Assembly (NCBI GenBank): GCA_015680685.1
Contig: MNCI01038112.1
Coordinates: 130,531-194,530 of the forward strand
Origin: Gnetum montanum
Taxonomy: Eukaryota > Streptophyta > Gnetopsida > Gnetales > Gnetaceae
Direction: 5' to 3'
Length of the DNA: 64,000 nucleotides
Position numbers and translations under genes: made by a program. Under the pieces are notes generated by a model. That model was not told where the DNA came from. It was given only the letters and a program-made list of their open reading frames with translations, and searched no databases. Positions 59,521 through 64,000 of this stretch are shown piece after piece; the first letter of the stretch is position 1, and each line of letters starts with the position of its first letter.

Positions 59521-59990
59521 CAACCTGCCAAAATGAAATGAGAGGTACCTATTGGTAGTAATCGTGTGTAGTGAAAATTTGCAAAGCAAAATGAGATGTG
59601 ATTAGTAAAGTATGATGCAAGGCTAAAATTCACTAGTTTAAAGTCATGGCGGATTGTTAAGACACAAAGATGCAAAACTGCTGAAAACACAAAACCAATG
59701 TACAAATGCGAAGCTGTTAGTTTAGTGTCATTGCGGACTATGAATGCGTAGAAGATTGAGACTGCTAGTTTAAGGTCTTTTTGGACTGCTAACTAGAGTG
59801 AAACTATACATTAGGAGTGCTATTTTAAGGTCTTTTTGGATTGCTAAAGTCACAACTACGCTTGAGTTGCTAGTTTAAGGTCTTTTTGGATAGCTAAAGT
59901 TACAACTACACTAGGGTTGCTAGTTTAAGGTCTTTTCGGACTGCTAAAGTTACAACTATGTTGGGGTTCCTAGTTTAAGGTCTTTTTGGA
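59521..59990 (-). other. Intron-like segment upstream of RT with phrase array (element G)
   Basis: On the minus strand CATTTTGGCAG|GTTGAG at about 59521 has a pyrimidine-rich lead and looks like a 3' splice site, as known for the intron before RT in Ogre elements. Further upstream (59630-59990) are repeated phrases TAGTTTAAGGTCTTTTTGGA, about six times. Confidence 0.45.
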
Positions 59991-60000
59991 CCACTAACTA

Positions 60001-60361
60001 GAGTGACTATATATATATATATTTATTTTTTTGGGAAATTAAATGGTTAGCTTGAAGCGTGCCAAGATATTTCGCCCAGACTTGCCCGTTTTAATGCCAA
60101 CATTGCTACGATGTCGTGGCGAGCATGCTACGCTACATGGCATACCCCTCATTAAATGGAGAGAGAGAGAATGACAAGTTTCCCCTTTTTACCATTACAT
60201 TTATAAATAGGGATTAACCTCTGGTAAGCTCATTATCTTCACCGTAATAGCATAGAGCCTACATTCAGAGCACAAAGCAGTTTTGGAGCGCAGAGCAATT
60301 GTGTCAACAAAGAGCGAGGTAGTTTTAACATAACAACGAGAAAGAGTTAGCAAGAAAGACG
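60001..60361 (+). promoter_or_regulatory. Promoter region of plus-strand multi-exon gene
   Basis: An (AT)n run lies at about 60009-60021. GCTACGATG and GCTACGCTACATGGC words lie near 60105-60140, and a GAGAGAGAGA run near 60160. TATAAATA is at 60202-60209, about 155 bp before the ATG at 60362. The TATA spacing recalls the ORFx promoters. Confidence 0.5.
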
Positions 60362-63300
60362 ATGGTTCCCAAGAAAGAACGCACACACTTGGTGCTTGCT
60401 AAGGTCAATGAGGTGAAGAAAACCCTAGGACGCGTGACACAAGCGTGCATCATGGTGCGGGAAGAGACACCGTTGACCCAGTAGGCTACTATGCTTCTTT
60501 TGTTTCTTCATGTTTTTGTTGTTGTTGTTTTTTTCTTATTTTCTTTTCTGTGATTTTGTTTAGCTTTCTATGTTTTTCATCATCACATTATCATTTTCTT
60601 GGCCTTTACACCATCGCTGTTGCATTTTGGCCACGACAGATGTATAAATGCTATGCTAAAGTTGCATGTAAGGTTTCCTAGACCACCATCGCTATGGCTG
60701 TCATTACCACAGAGAATTGGATGATTTAGGCTACTTGACTTTCAAATGGCGTAGCGTAGGACCCTCAGGAGGGTTTGGGCATGCATGATGTGGTAGTGTG
60801 ACACATGTTCTATCAGGGCATGATGTTAATCGCTTTTGTTATGGCTAATTTTTCTGTCGCTACGCTAGGCTATTTTTGCTACGCTATTGCTTTCATGTTT
60901 TTGCTACACCATGTGTAGGAAGAAGATTATGCTACGCTATTTAATAAAATGCTAGTTCTTACTACGCTACGTGTGTATTGCACTTGGACATGATGCTAAC
61001 ATTTGCTATCGTGTTGGGCAGTATAGTGCTAAGGCCAATTCTAATTGTCCTAGAAATTGTAGGGGTCCTATGCTGCATGAACAGACCAGTGGCCCATGTG
61101 CCTCCTCCTCATACATGTGTGGGAGATCAAGTGATCTAGTTTAGGAAAGGAGCACAGGAGTTCCTACAATTCCTCCTCCAACGCTTCAGTGTGATCGTCT
61201 AGTCACACTTAGCGGAGGAAGTAGCGTTCACCATAACAAAAACCTTGTGTCCTAGGGCAAACCAAGGTATTCTGAGGTATTTGACTAATGAGGTAATCAG
61301 TAGTAGGCAGGGAGAAGGATCTAGTTAGTGCCCCAATAATTTGAGGCATTTGGCTTGGATCTAGGATATGCTTGAATACAGCTGCTACCATCTTTACAAC
61401 ACATTGTTTATCGCACGTCATATGGGAACGTGCTTCCAAAACCCACCAGGAACCGTTTACCATGCTAGTGGGTGAGTTTTGTAGCCACGTTCTGCTATGC
61501 TATGAAATTTTTGCTATGCTAGCTAAATGTTAATAATATTTTATTTGTTACCAAGTTTTACATCAATGCGGAAGGGCTTCACGGCCATACGGATGTGTTG
61601 ACCATAGCACAGATGGCCCTGCAGGAGTTCTCTTCTGTTGAGAACATGCGTGCAGGTGTGATAGGTCAATGCGGGGGTGAGTACCACACCTATCCAAACT
61701 GATATCCCAATCTCTATAGCTGATGCAAGGAGTTCAGTTGGTTGGATGAGGGATGGACACCCTTCAAACTGATTGCCATTGATGATGTCCTAGTTAGTCT
61801 TCTGCCATTCCGGTTACCGTATAAACCTGGTAATCTAAACAATAGGTACAACATGCTCGAGTTTCTTCATTAATTTTTTTGTATTTTTTGTGTTTTATGC
61901 TAACCACTTCTACGCAAACTACTATAGGGGCAAAGAAGTCCCAATAGGTGATGGTAATAACCCCTAGGAACCAGGAGGCAAACATCTACTTCAAGTATGG
62001 AAAAGTAGATGAGAGCCAGCGTTGGATATGTAGCATGGCTTTGGAATCCTTGCTCAAGCATATCCAAAATGCTGGGCTTATGAATTTGTTCCTGGCCCCG
62101 AATCCAAGCATCCCTGCTGCTGAGATGCTCTCCCTAGCAAACTCCTTTTTTGACAAGGCCAATCTCTTTCATACACACATACATGATGTTCGGGTGGTCA
62201 TTGAAATCAATGACTAGCTATTCGTGGACCTTTTCGGTGTCCCTAATGATGGCATCCTCATAGGGTCGAAGACCAAGAAGGAGCTAAAGCTTCAGAAGAA
62301 AGACATCGAGGAGTGGATAGGGGTTGCCAAAGAGCAAAAGGGGATTCCTATGGAGAAGGTCAGGGAGGGCCCTACCAAAGAAGTTTATCCTATCTTCCAT
62401 GCTCACGCTTTTCCCCAGCTTCTTTCCCAAGGGAAGATCTTTGAGATTGAGTAAGCCTAGATAATGCATGAGGTTATGGAAGAGGGGGCTTGCTACAGCT
62501 GGGCTAGGTTTTTGTGTAAAGGCTTGCAAACTGAAATCATGGGGCTCCATAAGAAGTAGGAGTCCCATTTCAATGTGCATTACACCTTTTACATAGCCTA
62601 TTTGTGGCGTTTCGCTAAGTTTTTGGTAGTCCACAAGAATGGATCCTAGGTAATGCGGAATCGTAACCAGATTTCCAAACTGTGGATCTGCCAAGTCCTC
62701 CAGACCACCCGAGCCTAAGATCCCAAAAGCAATTTGAGAGTTGTTCTCCATAATGACTAAGGATCGGGTGGCCCGCAACTTTTGTGGCCAAGATAGCATA
62801 GAAAAGGCAACCCCTGTTGTTGTCGGTAGCGCATCATAGGGGAAACATCTCATTGCAAAAACAGTGGCCAGTAAGCTGCAGCGAAAGAGGCCTCCTTCAA
62901 TTGAGGAAACCCTCTGCATGGAATAAGAGGAGGGGCAGAGACTACAGCTTAAATTACATAGGATGCAACCCCCCCATTGGTAAATGCTTTTGTTTATGCT
63001 ACTTCCTCCTCTACTTGTTTAACACCTACTACGCTAGACAACATAGCGTAGCATAGCATCTACTTTAAGCTAACCTACTTTGAACTAATGCAAACATGTT
63101 TTTTTTAGCTGCCAGAGGAAGAAGAGGAAGAGGAAGAAGGTGACGAAGAGGTGTCAACCCCTAAGATGGGGATGACAAATAAAGACACAGAGGCTCTAGT
63201 CTCAGAGGAAAGGGCCTCAGTCAAGAAGGAAAGAGCTCTTATTGCTGAGGAAGGGGCTCTTGTTGTTAGGAAAAATTCTCCTGGTGACAAGGAGGACATT

Positions 63301-64000
63301 TTTGGAGATGAAGAGGAGTCTCCTATTTATGAAGAGGATGCTGGTGCCTTAAAAGGAAATGCACCAACAAATAAGAAGAGGCCTGCATTGACCTGGAAGG
63401 GACTTCTGCTAAGGATGCTATTGTCGCTCTGAGTCAAAAGGGAGGGGAACTGCAACTAGACGCTGGTGAGTTTAACAATATATTCTCCTTATCATAGTCC
63501 CTTTTAGTCGTTGCTGACTTATTTAGTTGTATGACAAATGCCACTGTCAATGCTGCAGGACCCCCTCTGATTCGTGTGGAACCATGGGCCAAGGCCCCTG
63601 ACAAGTTCACGTTTATGCATGGGGTCATCGACAACATGATCAGCCGCCTCAGACAAGTTGACCTTGAAATGGGTAAGTAGCTATGCTAGAAGATTTCATG
63701 TTGCTATGCTAGATGCCCTGAGCTTGTTAACCTTGCTACATTAATGTGGCTGATGTGCTCCTTGTGTGGTGACAACCTCTCGACTCAAATGGGACCCGAC
63801 ACAGCCTTTGAAAGTTAGTGTCATGCCTACATTCCCGCTCGAAGTGACCGAGGTGCCTCGTCGCATATATGACGAGGCCAGAAAATGCGCTTTGCACTCA
63901 GCACGCTCCTTGTGGGAATGTAAGTGCATCAATGAGGACCTGTGGAAACGGGTCCAAAAGGCTAAAAAAGAGAAGGCTAACTTGAGCACCGAGGTGGGAG
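60362..64000 (+). pseudogene. Multi-exon gene for a plant-transposon-domain-like protein (runs off right edge)
   Basis: Exon 1 from ATG 60362 (MVPKKERTHLVLAKVNEVKK) to a GTAGGC donor at 60481. Later exon-like blocks: about 61130-61460 (GTCFQNPPGTVYHASG, then GTGAG); about 61555-61830 (INAEGLHGHTDVLTIAQMAL; FRLPYKPG then GTAATC); about 61929-62980; 63110-63463 (acidic EEEEEEEGDEE, then GTGAGT); 63559-63672 (PWAKAPDKFTFM, then GTAAGT); and 63764 onward, Lys/Glu-rich. The main exon includes SIPAAEMLSLANSFFDKANL and DVRVVIEIND, then LFVDLFGVPND, the pattern of 'putative plant transposon' proteins. Stops are few and mostly CAG-to-TAG. Some exon borders are unclear. Function unknown. It faces away from G. 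Confidence 0.55.

Larger units (their letters stand above)
52545..60000 (-). mobile_element. Element G: Tat/Ogre-like retrotransposon, pol and 3' LTR
   Basis: On the minus strand: splice-acceptor-like site at about 59521, RT, RNase H, second (archaeal-type) RNase H, integrase, 3' internal region, polypurine tract 54345-54330, 3' LTR 54329-52545. Two RNase H domains are the hallmark of the Tat lineage. The left end falls in the 5' LTR of H. Gag-protease of G would lie to the right but is replaced in the window by the plus-strand multi-exon gene. Confidence 0.75.

Noticed and set aside
62284-62919. 211-codon open frame on the minus strand
   Set aside because: It is the shadow of the large exon of the plus-strand gene, which has the recognisable protein pattern and splice signals.

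Overview
This window reads as plant nuclear DNA from a species with a very large genome packed with retrotransposons. A gymnosperm or another giant-genome seed plant is likely, but the species cannot be fixed from this sequence. I found no host gene and no structural RNA gene. Almost everything recognisable is old Ty3/gypsy LTR retrotransposon sequence. CpG is depleted, and most in-frame stops look like C-to-T or G-to-A changes (CAG/CAA to TAG/TAA, TGG to TGA/TAG), as expected of long-methylated repeats. Coding entries are therefore pseudogenes with approximate borders.

Two lineages are present. Family 1 is Athila-like: PBS for tRNA-Asp, LTRs of about 870 bp, one RNase H, no chromodomain. It occurs as A (1-4488, minus, truncated), B (4489-16680, plus, no 5' LTR), D (18041-34787 overall, plus), C (21486-34494, plus, complete) and E (from 40165, plus). 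A, B and C carry an extra gene after pol, here called ORFx. ORFx combines a region resembling the 'putative plant transposon protein' domain with a long coiled coil. In A and B it has its own TATA box and a 5'-UTR intron ending at the start codon; C keeps the TATA-like box and splice donor. Family 2 is Tat/Ogre-like: LTRs of about 1.8 kb with short-motif arrays in U3, retrotransposon gag, DDGA-type protease and, in G, two RNase H domains. It occurs as F (37600-40164, minus), H (42860-52544, minus, no RT/RNase H/integrase), G (52545 to about 60000, minus, RT to integrase) and a gag fragment at 16680-17180.

The layout is nested. C sits in the 3' LTR of D, with an exact 5-bp target duplication. 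E interrupts the gag of F, H interrupts the gag of E, and G appears to interrupt the 5' LTR of H. A and B lie head to head.

From 60.1 kb to the right edge a multi-exon gene with its own TATA box runs on the plus strand, opposite to G. It encodes another 'putative plant transposon'-like protein. A fragment of the same gene family lies antisense inside B (6893-7895). This family and ORFx are the most interesting content. Four single Ns mark assembly joins, at least two with duplicated flanks, and one borders a CpG-rich segment that looks foreign.
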